Source: Enterobacter chengduensis
GTDB lineage: Bacteria; Pseudomonadota; Gammaproteobacteria; Enterobacterales; Enterobacteriaceae
Assembly (NCBI RefSeq): GCF_001984825.2
Contig: NZ_CP043318.1
Span: 2,108,001 to 2,172,000, forward strand
DNA: 64,000 bases
Reading direction: 5' to 3'
Under the pieces are notes generated by a model. That model worked only from the letters and a program-made list of their open reading frames with translations, searched no databases and was not told where the DNA came from. Every line of letters starts with the position of its first letter. The stretch's first letter is position 1. Made by a program: the position numbers and the translations under genes. Positions 1 through 14,515 of this stretch are shown here, in pieces.

Positions 1-405
1 GCGCTCTCCGCCGGAAAGGGTGGCCGGATCGCTGGCGTAATGTCCGCTCAGCCCGGCGGAATCCAGCGCCTGCTCGACCGCTTCGCGCCGCGCGCGTCCG
101 GCGATGCGCTCGGGCAAGGCCAGCAGCAAATTCTGCCCGACGCTAAAAGCGTCAAACAGCAGCGCGTCCTGAAAGAGAATGCCCAGCCCGCGGGATGCAA
201 CGGGAAGACCGTCGCAGCGCCGCGCGTCGAGCCACAGTTCGCCCCGCGCCTGAAAGTCGTCTGACAGCGCGCCGACCATCCAGGCAAAAAGGGTCGATTT
301 GCCGCTGCCGGATGGCCCCATCAGGGTAACGATCTCCCCGCGGGGAACGCAAAAACTGACCCCGCGGAAAAGCGGTTCGATGGTGAGATTGTTGACCTTC
401 AGCAT
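1..405 (-). CDS. ynjD: ABC transporter ATP-binding protein YnjD (partial, C-terminus outside window)
   Basis: Cytoplasmic ATPase subunit of the YnjBCD importer, whose substrate is not firmly known. The first 135 codons are present. They begin MLKVNNLTIEPLF and carry a Walker A motif GPSGSGKST near residue 30 and a Q-loop region near residue 80 (GILFQDALLF). The window ends directly after the ABC signature LSGGER, so Walker B and the H-loop are missing because of the edge and not because of a mutation. The start ATG overlaps the ynjC stop by one base (TAATG), which implies translational coupling. E. coli YnjD is about 217 residues, so roughly 80 residues are unseen. Confidence 0.9.
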   Translation of the reverse strand, partial: MLKVNNLTIEPLFRGVSFCVPRGEIVTLMGPSGSGKSTLFAWMVGALSDDFQARGELWLDARRCDGLPVASRGLGILFQDALLFDAFSVGQNLLLALPERIAGRARREAVEQALDSAGLSGHYASDPATLSGGER

Positions 406-1934
406 TAACGTAACCCTTGTCGGTAGCGGCCCACGAGCCGGGATAGCAGGGCGGCAAGACCAAATACCGTGCCCGTGACCAGCAGCAATCCCAGCGCCCG
501 GTTCGCGAGAATGGGGATACTGCCCCCGCTGCTGAGCGCGACGGTTTCGGTGGTCAGCGTGGCGAACCGCCCCGCGCCCAGCCACAGCGTCGGCATGTAT
601 TGCGCCATGCTGACGGAAAAGCCTGTGGCAAAGGCCAGCAGCGCAGGGCGCACCAGCAGAGGGCATTTCAGCAGTAAGAATATTTTTTCCCGTCGCCAGC
701 CGAGCGTTCTGGCGGTAAGGATAAGCCGGGGATCGACCCTTTGCCAGGCGGGCTGGAGCACCAAAAGCGTCCACGGGAATACCCAAAGCAGGTGGCTCCA
801 GAGCACGGCGGCATAGTGCCCGTCGACGACCAGGCGCAACGCAATCGCGTACTGGCCGGTCACGAGCGGCAGCGCCGGAAGGGCGAGCGGTGACCACACC
901 CACAGCGCCCCGCGCTGCGGGCCCCATTCCAGCCAGAGCAGGCCGACGGCCAGAGCAATCAGGCCTGAAAGCAGGCCGAAGGAAAGGCTGGTCCCCACCG
1001 GGCCAACGTCATCCCGCTGCGCCAGCATCAGCAGCACCGCGGCGCAAAGTATCCCGCACGCGGGCAGAAAGTCGCCCAGTGCCCGCTCTGGCAGAACGAG
1101 CGGCGTCCGGGGACGCGTTCCGCTCAGATCGAGAAACGTGCGGCGCCATGCCTTCCAGAGGCCGTATCCGAGGAGGGCTAGCGCGGCCAGCAGCAGAAGG
1201 AGAAGCAGGCACAGCAGCGTCCCTTTTGCCTGCTGCTGCGCGTCGCCCTGGCTCAGCCACTGCCAGGCCAGCACGGCCAGGGTCGGCGGGTTGCCGGGGC
1301 CAAGAACGAGCGCCACGTCCACGACCGACAGCGACCAGGCCAGCACCGCCAGCATCACCGCGCCGAGTACCGGCGCGATCGCCGGAAGGAGGAGCCAGTT
1401 AAGCGCCTGAAAACGCCCGTAGCCGAAGGTTTGCAGAACGATCTTCTGCTGCGCGAGCCGTTGTTCCGGCAGCACGGCGTAAATGGCCCACAGAACAAAC
1501 GCGCTCTCTTTGACCGCGAGCGTCAGGCCCAATCCGATGCCGTAGCGGTCAAATGGAGGCGAGCAGACGGTGCAGATCTGATAAAACAGGCCGCCTTCGG
1601 CAAACAGCAGCAGCGCGGCGGTGGCGAACGCCACGTGGGGGATCGCCAGCAGCCACGGCAGGCGCGTACTGAGACGCCGCCAGCGTTTGCCAGGCCAGAA
1701 AAGGGCCACGAGAGAAAGGGCGATAAACAACGCCCCCAGCGTGGCGATAAGCGTTGAAACCAGCGTGGCGATGGCGGCCTGAGGCAATTGTGGGTCGTTC
1801 AGCAGCCACTGCCAGTTAACGACAGAAAACGCCGGGGCAAGCAGCATGGCGCTGGCGGGCAGGAGCGGCAGATAAATGACCGCCATCGCCAGCCAGACGA
1901 GCCAGCTTAGCGGGTGCCGTAGCGACGCAGCCAT
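405..1934 (-). CDS. ynjC: ABC transporter permease YnjC
   Basis: Inner-membrane permease of the YnjBCD ABC importer. At 509 residues it is a fused double permease: two binding-protein-dependent transport domains in one chain, each with about six hydrophobic segments. Residues 15-40 and 50-75 are the first membrane spans, and a second set starts near residue 290. Family and length match E. coli YnjC (511 aa). Its start lies 28 bases inside the end of ynjB and its stop overlaps ynjD by one base, so ynjB-C-D is one tight operon. The substrate is unknown; the family resembles thiamine, iron and putrescine-type importers. Confidence 0.93.
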   Translation of the reverse strand: MAASLRHPLSWLVWLAMAVIYLPLLPASAMLLAPAFSVVNWQWLLNDPQLPQAAIATLVSTLIATLGALFIALSLVALFWPGKRWRRLSTRLPWLLAIPHVAFATAALLLFAEGGLFYQICTVCSPPFDRYGIGLGLTLAVKESAFVLWAIYAVLPEQRLAQQKIVLQTFGYGRFQALNWLLLPAIAPVLGAVMLAVLAWSLSVVDVALVLGPGNPPTLAVLAWQWLSQGDAQQQAKGTLLCLLLLLLLAALALLGYGLWKAWRRTFLDLSGTRPRTPLVLPERALGDFLPACGILCAAVLLMLAQRDDVGPVGTSLSFGLLSGLIALAVGLLWLEWGPQRGALWVWSPLALPALPLVTGQYAIALRLVVDGHYAAVLWSHLLWVFPWTLLVLQPAWQRVDPRLILTARTLGWRREKIFLLLKCPLLVRPALLAFATGFSVSMAQYMPTLWLGAGRFATLTTETVALSSGGSIPILANRALGLLLVTGTVFGLAALLSRLVGRYRQGLR

Positions 1935-3076
1935 TCCTGCTCCAGCGCGTTCACCCAGGCGGACTGCGGCTCGGCAAGCACCTTCGGCAGCCCCTGAGGC
2001 GTGTGGGCCAGCAGCCGTTTGGCTTCACCTTCGGGCAGCGTTTTCGCATCCAGCACGCTCGGATCGCCCCAGATGGCCGGGTCGGCCTTGCGGATCTGCG
2101 CCTGCGGCGACAGCAGGAAATTAGCGACCACCTTTGCCCCCGCGCTCGCGCCGGCATTTGCCGGGATCGCCACAAAATGGACGTTGCCGAGCATTCCGCT
2201 CTGGAAACCAAAGCTGTAGCTGTCGGCGGGCAGTTCGCCGCTCGCCACTTTCTGCTGGGCATGCGCCGGGTTAAAGGTCAGCGACAGGTTCAGGCTGCCG
2301 CTGGCAAGCAGGCTATCCATGCGCGCTGGAGAAGGCGGGAAATCTTTTCCTTCACGCCACAGCAGCGGGTGCAGTTTATCGAGGTAGGCCCAGAGCGGCG
2401 AGGTCACCTGGGCAAAGGTGTCATCGGGGGCTTTTTTCAGCGCCTGTGGATGCGCGGTAAGCGTCATCAGCAGCTGCTCAAGGAACGCGGTACCGGTAAA
2501 ATCGGGCGGGCGAGGGTAGCTCACTTTGCCCGGGTGCTGCTGCGCGTAAGCCAGCAGCGCCTGAGGATCCTCCGGCGGCGTCGGCATGCTGGCTTTGCGG
2601 GCGATAAAGGTCAGCTGCGCGCCGCCCCACGGCGATTCCGCGCCGTCTGTGGGAAGCGCAAAATCCTCCGTGACGGGCTTGCGGGTATCGACATAGCGCC
2701 AGTTTGGCAACGTCTGCGCCCAACCGGTTTGCAGCAGGTTCGCCTCTTTCAGCGTGCGGAAGTTTTCGCCGTTGACCCACAGCAGGTCAACCGAGCCGTT
2801 GGTCTTGCGCCCCGCGGCGGCTTCGGTCTGGATCCGTTTTACCGCATCGGCAGCATCCGCCAGCGGGACGATTTTGAGGGTTATGGCATAGTGCGTTTGC
2901 ATCTCACCGCTCACCCACGCCAGATAGCGGTTGACCGCCGGATCGCCGCCCCAGGCGTTAAGCCAGACGGTCTGGCCTTTGGCCTGTTGCTGAATGGCCT
3001 GCCAGCCGTCGGCGGCATAGAGAGGGGCGGCCAGCAGCAGCCCGGTCAGAAACGTGCAGAAACGCACACGGCGCAT
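1907..3076 (-). CDS. ynjB: ABC transporter periplasmic substrate-binding protein YnjB
   Basis: Periplasmic solute-binding component of the YnjBCD importer. The 389-residue chain opens with a classic Sec signal peptide (MRRVRFCTFLTGLLLAAPLYAADG, cleavage after the AYA-like ALYA site near residue 22). The mature part has the pattern of a family 1 extracellular binding protein (WLNAWGGDPAVNRYLAW near residue 40). A GAGG Shine-Dalgarno lies upstream of the ATG. It starts only 6 bases after the upstream TVP38-family gene ends and overlaps ynjC by 28 bases. The ligand cannot be told from sequence. Confidence 0.93.
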   Translation of the reverse strand: MRRVRFCTFLTGLLLAAPLYAADGWQAIQQQAKGQTVWLNAWGGDPAVNRYLAWVSGEMQTHYAITLKIVPLADAADAVKRIQTEAAAGRKTNGSVDLLWVNGENFRTLKEANLLQTGWAQTLPNWRYVDTRKPVTEDFALPTDGAESPWGGAQLTFIARKASMPTPPEDPQALLAYAQQHPGKVSYPRPPDFTGTAFLEQLLMTLTAHPQALKKAPDDTFAQVTSPLWAYLDKLHPLLWREGKDFPPSPARMDSLLASGSLNLSLTFNPAHAQQKVASGELPADSYSFGFQSGMLGNVHFVAIPANAGASAGAKVVANFLLSPQAQIRKADPAIWGDPSVLDAKTLPEGEAKRLLAHTPQGLPKVLAEPQSAWVNALEQEWLRRYGTR

Positions 3077-3082
3077 AATGCC

Positions 3083-3766
3083 TCACTTTTTGAACGAAGA
3101 GGTGTAACGGGAAAACAGCCAGCGCGTAGCCAGCGGCAATAACCCCAGTAGTGTAAAGGCGAATACAATGCCCGGCGACACAATATCGTGCAGCGATGCC
3201 AATTTCCCCAGCTCGCGCCCGGCGTTGAGAAAGACCACCGTCGCGGGCAGCATGGCGACCTGGCTGACCCACCAGTAGCGGTAAATGCGAATGCGGGTCA
3301 GGCCCATCAGCAAATTGACCAGGAAAAACGGGAACAGCGGCATCAGGCGCAGGGCAAAAAGATAGCCCGCGCCGTCACGCGCCATACCGGCATTCACCGT
3401 TTTCATCTGCTGAGCAAACCGCCGCTGGACAACGTCGCGCAGCAGGTAGCGGCTGGCGAGCATCGCCAGCGTGGCCCCGAACGTGGAGGCAAACGACACC
3501 AGCAGGGTGCCTTCCCACAGGCTAAATAACGCCCCGCCAAGCAGGGTGAGGATCGCCGCGCCGGGGATCGACAGGGCGGAAACCGCCACATAGAGCGCAA
3601 AAAAGATCAGCGCGCTTTGCAGGGGTTTCTGGTCAACGTGGGAGAGGAGCGCCTGCTGGTGCGTTTTAATCCCTTCCAGGGAGAGCGTGCCCGGGGGAAG
3701 CATGACAAACATAAGAATAAATGCGCCCAGAAGGGCGCACAGGAAGATCGTTTTTGGAATGTTCAC
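3083..3766 (-). CDS. TVP38/TMEM64 family inner-membrane protein (YdjX/YdjZ-like)
   Basis: A 227-residue integral membrane protein of the TVP38/TMEM64 (SNARE-associated/DedA-like) family. The central block with SIPGAAILTLLGGALFS near residues 67-83 is the family's conserved re-entrant region. It is followed by a long loop and the RLMPLFPFFLVNLLMG motif near residue 140, typical of YdjX and YdjZ. About five or six hydrophobic segments are visible. The start appears to be GTG at 3766, six bases after the xthA stop, with a poor ribosome-binding site, so translation may be coupled to xthA. In E. coli the same gap holds ydjX, ydjY, ydjZ and ynjA; here a single gene remains, and I cannot say which paralogue it is. 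Confidence 0.8.
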   Translation of the reverse strand: MNIPKTIFLCALLGAFILMFVMLPPGTLSLEGIKTHQQALLSHVDQKPLQSALIFFALYVAVSALSIPGAAILTLLGGALFSLWEGTLLVSFASTFGATLAMLASRYLLRDVVQRRFAQQMKTVNAGMARDGAGYLFALRLMPLFPFFLVNLLMGLTRIRIYRYWWVSQVAMLPATVVFLNAGRELGKLASLHDIVSPGIVFAFTLLGLLPLATRWLFSRYTSSFKK

Positions 3767-3772
3767 GCGTCA

Positions 3773-4579
3773 TTACAGCTTGAATTTAGCCCACACCGGC
3801 GCGTGGTCAGACGGTTTTTCCATGCTGCGGATGTCGTAGTCGATCCCGGTTTCGACGCAGCGCTCGGCCAGCGGCGAGCTGGCCAGCAGCAGGTCGATAC
3901 GCAGGCCGCGGTTGTCGTCAAAGCCTTTTGAGCGGTAGTCAAACCAGGAGAAGCGGTCCTGCGTTTCCGGGTTGGCATTGCGGAACGTATCCACCAGGCC
4001 CCAGCCCAGCAGGCGCTCCATCCACTCACGCTCTTCCGGCAGGAAGGAGCATTTGCCGGTGCGCAGCCAGCGCTTGCGGTTTTCTTCGCCGATACCGATA
4101 TCGAGATCCGTCGGGCTGATGTTCACATCACCCATGATCAGCACCGGATTGTCTTTGTTGAGCTCGGTGGTCAGATAGTCCTGCAGATCCTGATAAAACT
4201 TGGCCTTAGCCGGGAATTTGGTTGGATGGTCGCGGCTTTCGCCCTGGGGAAAGTAACCATTGATCACGGTAATGTTCCCAAGCGGGGAAGGCAGCTCCGC
4301 CATGATGATGCGGCGCTGTGCTTCTTCACCGTCGCCCGGGAAGCCGCGACGCACGGAAACCGGCGTCTCTTTGGTCAGCAGCGCGACGCCATAGTGACCT
4401 TTCTGGCCGTGATAAAAGACGTTGTAACCGAGTTTTGCCACCTCTTCGAGGGGGAACATGTCGTCGTGAACCTTCGTCTCCTGCAGACCAATCACGTCTG
4501 GCTGATGTTGCTCAACGATAGCTTCAAGCTGGTGGGGGCGGGCACGCAGGCCGTTGATATTAAAAGAGACAAATTTCAT
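3773..4579 (-). CDS. xthA: Exodeoxyribonuclease III
   Basis: The main AP endonuclease and 3'-5' exonuclease of base-excision repair, cytoplasmic and Mg-dependent. The 268-residue length equals that of E. coli XthA, and all catalytic residues of the EEP fold are in place: Asn7 (FNIN), Glu34 (LQETK), Asp151 and Asn153 (GDVNISP), Asp229 (RIDLLLAS) and His259 (SDHAPVW). It is the first gene of a minus-strand run that continues with the TVP38-family gene and ynjBCD, with 6-base gaps. In E. coli the gene is RpoS-dependent; no promoter was assigned here. Confidence 0.98.
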   Translation of the reverse strand: MKFVSFNINGLRARPHQLEAIVEQHQPDVIGLQETKVHDDMFPLEEVAKLGYNVFYHGQKGHYGVALLTKETPVSVRRGFPGDGEEAQRRIIMAELPSPLGNITVINGYFPQGESRDHPTKFPAKAKFYQDLQDYLTTELNKDNPVLIMGDVNISPTDLDIGIGEENRKRWLRTGKCSFLPEEREWMERLLGWGLVDTFRNANPETQDRFSWFDYRSKGFDDNRGLRIDLLLASSPLAERCVETGIDYDIRSMEKPSDHAPVWAKFKL

Positions 4580-4676
4580 AGTCGCTGCCAGTGCAAGGTG
4601 AATAGTGCAAGGATGGTAGCAGAATTTGCGTCATCTGTTACCGGGTATGGCCAATAACTGCAACAGATCATGCCGG

Positions 4677-4695
4677 TGGTGCAATATTTGCACCA
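4677..4695. promoter_or_regulatory. Palindrome TGGTGCA-N5-TGCACCA upstream of astC, possible activator site
   Basis: Two perfect 7-base inverted half-sites separated by five bases, about 250 bases upstream of the sigma-54 promoter. The half-site TGCACCA is that of NtrC enhancers, which activate astC in E. coli, but the two halves are in the reverse order to the usual TGCACC-N5-GGTGCA arrangement. The assignment to NtrC is therefore tentative. Confidence 0.4.
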
Positions 4696-4874
4696 TTCTG
4701 ACGCGCTTCGCCCCCAAACGGAGCATAAATGGACGATAAATTTCGCGAGCGATCACAATTCCAGAATTATATTTGGCCTCTGCATACTCTTTCTGATTTT
4801 CATGCGGCAAAGCGCCGCTTGCCGTAAAAATATTCACTTTTTATGCACTAACAGTGAATAACTCCATATTGTAA

Positions 4875-10060
<5,186 letters not shown>

Positions 10061-10070
10061 AGGAGTGGAT

Positions 10071-11036
10071 ATGGAAAACTTACTGGCGCTAACCCTGGCC
10101 GATGAGACGCCGGAACAGACAGAGGGGCAGGGCCCCTCCTTTCGCTGGCGGTGGCTGGGGCGCGGGGTGCTTGAGCTGACGCCGAACGCAAAAAGCGATC
10201 TCTCGCTGCTGCTTTCAACGGGTATTCACGGCAATGAAACGGCTCCCGTCGAGATTGTCGATCTGCTGCTGCGCGCGCTCTTTCGCAATGAAATTGCCCT
10301 GACGTGCCGCGTGCTGGTGGTGCTCGGCAATCCGCCTGCGCTCGCGCAAAACAAACGCTACTTGGTCAGCGACCTTAACCGCATGTTCGGCGGGCGCTGG
10401 GCGCAGTTTCCGCAAAGTGACGAAACGGCGCGGGCCGCGTGGCTGGAGAACGTGGTGTCCGCGTTTTTTGCCGCTGCGGGGCCCGCGCGCTGGCATCTGG
10501 ATCTGCATACGGCCATTCGCGCGTCCTACCATGTCCGCTTCGGCGTTATGCCGCAGCGCAATCAGCCGTGGGAGGAAGATTTCCTGAGCTGGCTGGGCGA
10601 CGCCGGGCTGGAGGCGCTGGTGTTTCACCAGTCGCCGGGCGGAACCTTTACCCACTTTACCTGTGAGAACTTCGGCGCGCTGGCCTGTACGCTGGAGCTG
10701 GGAAAAGCGCTGCCGTTTGGCCAAAACGATCTCACCCGCTTTGCGCCAACGCATCTTGCCCTGCGGGCGCTGCTGGGCGGAACCGCTCCCGAGCACGCGC
10801 ATCAGTCCGTCGAGCGGTATCGGGTCGTACAGCAGATCACGCGGCGCAGCGACGCCTTCCTGCTGCATATGGCCGCGCATACCCTGAACTTCACGCCGTT
10901 CCGCAAAGGGGCGCTGCTGGCGGAGGATGGTGATGAACGTTATGAGGTGCAGAAAACCACCGAATATGTTTTATTCCCTAACCCCACCGTGGCGTTTGGC
11001 CTGCGTGCCGGGCTGATGCTGGAAAAAATAACCTGA
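10071..11036 (+). CDS. astE: Succinylglutamate desuccinylase
   Basis: Last step of the AST pathway: releases succinate and glutamate from N-succinylglutamate. It is a zinc carboxypeptidase-like enzyme. The zinc ligands are in GIHGNETAP near residue 47 and in [10 protein letters not shown] near residue 143; the catalytic glutamate is probably that of [12 protein letters not shown] near residue 205. The start at 10071 (MENLLALTL) follows an AAAGGAG ribosome-binding site by 6 bases and gives 321 residues against 322 in E. coli, so the longer open frame that begins inside astB is not used. It lies 10 bases after astB, and a hairpin terminator follows. Confidence 0.96.
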   Translation: MENLLALTLADETPEQTEGQGPSFRWRWLGRGVLELTPNAKSDLSLLLSTGIHGNETAPVEIVDLLLRALFRNEIALTCRVLVVLGNPPALAQNKRYLVSDLNRMFGGRWAQFPQSDETARAAWLENVVSAFFAAAGPARWHLDLHTAIRASYHVRFGVMPQRNQPWEEDFLSWLGDAGLEALVFHQSPGGTFTHFTCENFGALACTLELGKALPFGQNDLTRFAPTHLALRALLGGTAPEHAHQSVERYRVVQQITRRSDAFLLHMAAHTLNFTPFRKGALLAEDGDERYEVQKTTEYVLFPNPTVAFGLRAGLMLEKIT

Positions 11037-11041
11037 ACCGT

Positions 11042-11083
11042 TCCCCTCTCATCATCCGGGAGGGGACGCTAAATATTTTTCTT
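11042..11083 (+). terminator. Intrinsic terminator of astCADBE
   Basis: A 7-base stem (TCCCCTC pairing with GAGGGGA, 11042-11066) lies directly after the astE stop. A T-rich run begins about 9 bases later, so the spacing is looser than ideal. Confidence 0.6.
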
Positions 11084-11373
11084 AACGATTAAAGCGCGCT
11101 CGCGTATTTTGCAGAATATTCCTGGTGAATTGCTTTATTATTCACCTTCACTTCGCTATACTTCTGCTAAATTACTTTAAGATCATCGTATTGAATATTT
11201 TTGGTTGCAACTCTCCACGTTTTATCCTTATTTCCTCCACATTTGGCGAAAATTTGTTTTTTATACTTTCATTGTTTTACCGTTGCTCTGACTAATTGAC
11301 GATAAACCCCGTAAAGTTAATCTCGTCAACACGGCATAGCGCCGAAGAATAACTGAAAGAAAGGAAATAAATT
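11084..11373 (+). promoter_or_regulatory. spy upstream region with candidate BaeR box
   Basis: Non-coding and AT-rich. At 11231-11247 the bases TTTCCTCCACATTTGGC match the BaeR box consensus that I recall (TTTTCTCCATDATTGGC) at 14 of 17 positions. A candidate -10 TATACT sits at 11262-11267. An inverted repeat GGTGAAT/ATTCACC lies at 11124-11146. E. coli spy is induced by BaeSR and CpxAR; a clear paired CpxR GTAAA site was not found. Confidence 0.5.
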
Positions 11374-11865
11374 ATGCGTAAGTTTACTGCACTGTTTGTT
11401 GCTTCTACCCTGGCTCTGGGCGCTACCAGTATGGCGTTCGCCGCAGATACTGCGACCACCGCTGCCGCGCCTGCTGAAGGCAAAATGATGATGCATCATA
11501 AAGGCCCGGGTATGCATAACGAGATGATGATGTTTAAGGATCTCAACCTGACGGATGCGCAGAAACAGCAGATCCGCGACATCCGGAAAGGCGAGCGCGA
11601 CCAGATGAAACGCCCTCCGCTGGAAGAGCGTCGTGCGATGCATGACATCATCGCCAGCGACACCTTCGACAAGGCGAAAGCCGAAGCGCAGATCGACAAA
11701 ATGGCCGAGCAGCACAAAGCCCGCATGCTGGCTCACATGGAAACCCAGAACAAGATCTACAACATTCTGACCCCGGAACAGAAAAAACAATTTAATGCGA
11801 ATTTTGAGAAGCGTCTGACAGAACGTCCGGCGATGGCAGGTAAAATGCCAGCACCAACCGAATAA
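11374..11865 (+). CDS. spy: Periplasmic chaperone Spy
   Basis: ATP-independent periplasmic chaperone induced by envelope stress. The 163 residues comprise a signal peptide (MRKFTALFVASTLALGATSMAFA, cleaved near residue 23) and a helical, methionine- and charge-rich mature part. The two family LTxxQ motifs are present: LTDAQKQQ near residue 59 and LTPEQKKQ near residue 131. The protein lacks cysteine, as expected for the cradle-shaped dimer. A GAAAGGAAA ribosome-binding site precedes the ATG. A strong hairpin terminator follows. Confidence 0.96.
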   Translation: MRKFTALFVASTLALGATSMAFAADTATTAAAPAEGKMMMHHKGPGMHNEMMMFKDLNLTDAQKQQIRDIRKGERDQMKRPPLEERRAMHDIIASDTFDKAKAEAQIDKMAEQHKARMLAHMETQNKIYNILTPEQKKQFNANFEKRLTERPAMAGKMPAPTE

Positions 11866-11883
11866 TCGGTTCACACTCTTAAG

Positions 11884-11944
11884 ACCGCCGGGATCCTGTC
11901 CACAAAAGCGCAAACGCTGTGGGCAGGACCGGCGGTTTTTCTTT
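11884..11944 (+). terminator. Intrinsic terminator of spy
   Basis: A long stem (ACCGCCGG and CCTGTCCACA on the left, TGTGGGCAGG and CCGGCGGT on the right) is followed by TTTTTCTTTT. Confidence 0.9.
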
Positions 11945-12162
11945 TCTGCCCTCTTGTCTGCCGCCGCCAGCGCGGTATGCTCCTGTAGTCGCATCAGAGA
12001 ACGTGTGTAGAGTCATGGCGTTAGAATTTTTATTAACGTTTCGCTAAGGCCTGCCCGCTCTGCTGCCGATACTGTGTCTGTGAATACCTAACGATAACAA
12101 ACAAGACAGCAACGATAGCAATATCTTTGCCCTGGCACGGGTTGTGCCATTCAGGAGTGGTG
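11945..12162. other. spy-ves intergenic region
   Basis: No gene is assigned. A 10-codon reading frame ([10 protein letters not shown], 12015-12047) starts with an ATG but lacks a clear ribosome-binding site. The last 70 bases should hold the ves promoter, but no convincing -35/-10 pair was seen. Confidence 0.4.
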
Positions 12163-12720
12163 ATGGAGTTCTTTGATATCCGTAAGATGCCGGTCAGCCT
12201 CTGGCGCAATGGTGCGGGTGAAACGCGTGAGATTTGCTGCTTCCCGCCCGCTACGCGGGATTTTCAGTGGCGTGCCAGTATCGCAACTATCGCCAGCAAC
12301 GGCGAATTCTCCGCCTTTCCCGGCGTCGATCGGGTGATTACCTTGCTGGAAGGGGGGGAGGTGACGCTGGATGCCGGTCAGGCGTTCTTTCATACCCTGA
12401 AGCATCATCAGCCCTACAGTTTTACCGGCGATTTACCGGTGAAAGCGCTGCTTTCCGGTGGGCGTATGGCGATGGACTTTAACATCATGACCCGGCGCGA
12501 CTGCTGCCAGGCAAAGGTGCGGGTTGCTGACCGAACTTTTACCACCCTTGGATCGCGCGGGGGCGTGGTGTTTGTGTTAAGCGGGGCCTGGCAGCTGGGC
12601 GATAAACTGCTGACGGCCGATCAGGGTGCCAGCTGGCAGGAGGGGACCCACACGCTGCGTCTGCTCGAGTCTCAGGGCACCTTATTGTTCAGCGAAATCA
12701 CGTGGCTGCCAGGTCATTGA
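12163..12720 (+). CDS. ves: Ves/HutD family cupin protein
   Basis: A 185-residue cytoplasmic cupin-fold protein of the HutD/Ves family. In E. coli Ves was linked to cold and nutrient stress, and its biochemical role is unclear. Family signatures are [13 protein letters not shown] near residue 11, [13 protein letters not shown] near residue 58 and [10 protein letters not shown] near residue 104. The start at 12163 (MEFFDIRKM) follows AGGAG by 6 bases and matches the E. coli start; an upstream in-frame start would add 12 residues and has no such site. Its 3' end overlaps convergent cho by 23 bases. Confidence 0.93.
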   Translation: MEFFDIRKMPVSLWRNGAGETREICCFPPATRDFQWRASIATIASNGEFSAFPGVDRVITLLEGGEVTLDAGQAFFHTLKHHQPYSFTGDLPVKALLSGGRMAMDFNIMTRRDCCQAKVRVADRTFTTLGSRGGVVFVLSGAWQLGDKLLTADQGASWQEGTHTLRLLESQGTLLFSEITWLPGH

Positions 12721-13576
12721 GCACAACGATCTCAAACTTACCGGCTAGCACCGGTTTACAGAGAATTTTGTAGCCATCGTGGTCAAATCCGGCGGGCGTG
12801 CGCAGCAGGGTTGCCGCGTCGTTGATGTTGTCGACAGCGCCCAGCCAGAGCCAGTTGTTGACGATGTGATACTGGGTCATCGTCTCACCCACTTCTTTTA
12901 GCGCAACGGCACCTTCCCAGGGCCAGCAGTTCACGCTGATGGCCGCCAGACCGGCGAGGAGCCGGGCGTGGTGCGCCTCAACGCTCTCTTTTCCGCAGCA
13001 GGCACCGGCGCAGCGCTTCAGCGCGGAGCGGAAACAGGCACGCCCGCGCGTGGTGCCCTCTAATCCCAAAAGGCTATAGCAAAGCTGCAGCTCGTCCGCC
13101 AGGGTCTGCAGCGCCTGAAGTGCGGCACGTTTATTGGCGAACAGCCCATAGAGATTCGGGGCATGTGAAAAATCGACCTCGCGCGCGTAGACGACCTGCG
13201 GCTTGCCGTCGTCGATCTGCAGGGAGCAGAGCTGGCGGTTGCGGCGCAGGCGCTTGTTGAACAGCGGTTGCTGCTCTTTAATCAAACGCGCTTCAAGCAA
13301 CAGCGCGCCCATTTCTCCCGCCGTCTGGAACCAGGTAATACGTCGCGACTGGCGCAGCATGGCGGCCTCGTCCGGCGTGCGAAGATGGGATAACACCCGG
13401 CTGCGAATGTTCACGCTTTTGCCGATATAGAGCGGCAGGGTGTCGCTTTCGCCGTGAAAAATGTACACGCCAGGCTGTTTAGGCAGCGCCTCAAGCCAGG
13501 GGCGAAGGTGCTCGGGATATTCATAGATAGCCGCCGCTTCAAATTCAAGACGCGGGGCGGATTGACGCCTGCTCAC
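12698..13576 (-). CDS. cho: Excinuclease Cho (UvrC homologue)
   Basis: SOS-induced endonuclease that makes the 3' incision at bulky lesions in place of UvrC after UvrAB loading. The 292 residues carry the GIY-YIG nuclease domain ([27 protein letters not shown], residues 34-60), the following [14 protein letters not shown] helix near residue 100 and a cysteine-rich [10 protein letters not shown] segment near residue 190. The helix-hairpin-helix half of UvrC is absent, as normal for Cho. A LexA box lies 13 bases upstream of the start. Confidence 0.96.
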   Translation of the reverse strand: MSRRQSAPRLEFEAAAIYEYPEHLRPWLEALPKQPGVYIFHGESDTLPLYIGKSVNIRSRVLSHLRTPDEAAMLRQSRRITWFQTAGEMGALLLEARLIKEQQPLFNKRLRRNRQLCSLQIDDGKPQVVYAREVDFSHAPNLYGLFANKRAALQALQTLADELQLCYSLLGLEGTTRGRACFRSALKRCAGACCGKESVEAHHARLLAGLAAISVNCWPWEGAVALKEVGETMTQYHIVNNWLWLGAVDNINDAATLLRTPAGFDHDGYKILCKPVLAGKFEIVVLNDLAAT

Positions 13577-13589
13577 ATATCACTCCGTA

Positions 13590-13609
13590 TACTGTTCAGA
13601 CATACAGTG
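13590..13609 (-). promoter_or_regulatory. LexA (SOS) box upstream of cho
   Basis: TACTGTTCAGACATACAGTG matches the SOS box CTG-N10-CAG with strong flanks, 13 bases upstream of the cho start codon. E. coli cho is a known LexA regulon member. Confidence 0.9.
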
Positions 13610-13636
13610 TAGCAGGAGTGTGGTGGTTAAAAAAGA

Positions 13637-13667
13637 GCCGGGTGGCGGCACGCCTTACCCGGCCTAC
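13637..13667. repeat. REP-like palindromic element
   Basis: The imperfect palindrome GCCGGGT...ACCCGGCCTAC between cho and nadE resembles enterobacterial REP (PU) units. Similar elements are at 49814-49843 and 58892-58922. It may also end nadE transcription, since nadE stops at 13691 on the minus strand. Confidence 0.75.
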
Positions 13668-13690
13668 GAAAACGGGTTACCGTTTTGCGT

Positions 13691-14515
13691 TTATTTCCAG
13701 AAATCGTCAAACACCGTAATCGGCGTGTGGCGCTTGTGCTCGGTTTTCAGATACCAGCCTTCGATGATTTTCGCGATACCTTCATCCAGTTTTTTACCTT
13801 CCAGATAATCATCAATGTTGTCATAGGTGACGCCAAGGGCCGCTTCATCAGGTAGAGAAGGGCGATCGTCTTCAAGGTCCGCTGTCGGCGCTTTCTTATA
13901 CAGATGCTCCGGGCAGCCCAGCGCGGCAAGCAGCTGCTTACCCTGACGCTTGTTCAGGCGGAAGATCGGGTTAATGTCGGTGCCGCCGTCGCCATATTTG
14001 GTGAAGAAACCGGTGATCGCTTCTGCCGCATGGTCAGTGCCGACGACGACGCCTTTAGTCATCCCGGCGATGCTGTACTGCGCTTTCATGCGCTCGCGGG
14101 CTTTCTCGTTGCCGCGAACAAAATCGCTCAGTTCAATGCCCGCTTCGCGAAGCGCCTGCTCGCTGGCCAGCACCGAGCCCTTAATATTAACGGTAAGCAC
14201 GCGGTCAGGCTGAATGAAGGCAATCGCATCCTGACAATCCTGCTCGTCCGCCTGTACGCCGTAAGGAAGACGCACGGCGATAAACTGCAGCGTCTCATCG
14301 CCCGTCTCTTCGCGAAGCTCTGAAATTGCCATCTGGCAGAGTTTACCGGTCAGGGTAGAGTCCTGGCCGCCGCTGATGCCCAGCACCAGGGATTTCAGGA
14401 AAGCGTTCTTTTTTAAGTACGATTTTAAAAAATCCACGCTGCGGCGGATCTCTTCTTGTGCATCTACCGTGGGCTTCGCGCCCAGTGCCTGAATGATCTC
14501 TTGTTGCAGAGCCAT
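13691..14515 (-). CDS. nadE: NH3-dependent NAD synthetase
   Basis: Last step of NAD synthesis: amidation of nicotinate adenine dinucleotide with ammonia and ATP. The PP-loop motif SGGQDST (near residue 46) binds [27 protein letters not shown] (near residue 155) and [10 protein letters not shown] are family blocks. I choose the ATG at 14515 (MALQQEI, 274 aa against 275 in E. coli) because GGAGGG lies six bases before it; the ATG 12 bases further upstream overlaps this site. Confidence 0.96.
   Translation of the reverse strand: MALQQEIIQALGAKPTVDAQEEIRRSVDFLKSYLKKNAFLKSLVLGISGGQDSTLTGKLCQMAISELREETGDETLQFIAVRLPYGVQADEQDCQDAIAFIQPDRVLTVNIKGSVLASEQALREAGIELSDFVRGNEKARERMKAQYSIAGMTKGVVVGTDHAAEAITGFFTKYGDGGTDINPIFRLNKRQGKQLLAALGCPEHLYKKAPTADLEDDRPSLPDEAALGVTYDNIDDYLEGKKLDEGIAKIIEGWYLKTEHKRHTPITVFDDFWK

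Noticed and set aside
1..405. ynjD as a truncated pseudogene
   Set aside because: The cut is the window edge; the visible 135 codons are intact.
4631..4861. Small open frames on both strands between xthA and astC
   Set aside because: No ribosome-binding site or similarity, and they overlap regulatory sequence.
12015..12047. 10-codon frame [10 protein letters not shown] upstream of ves
   Set aside because: Too short, no clear ribosome-binding site and no known peptide; kept only as a note in the intergenic entry.
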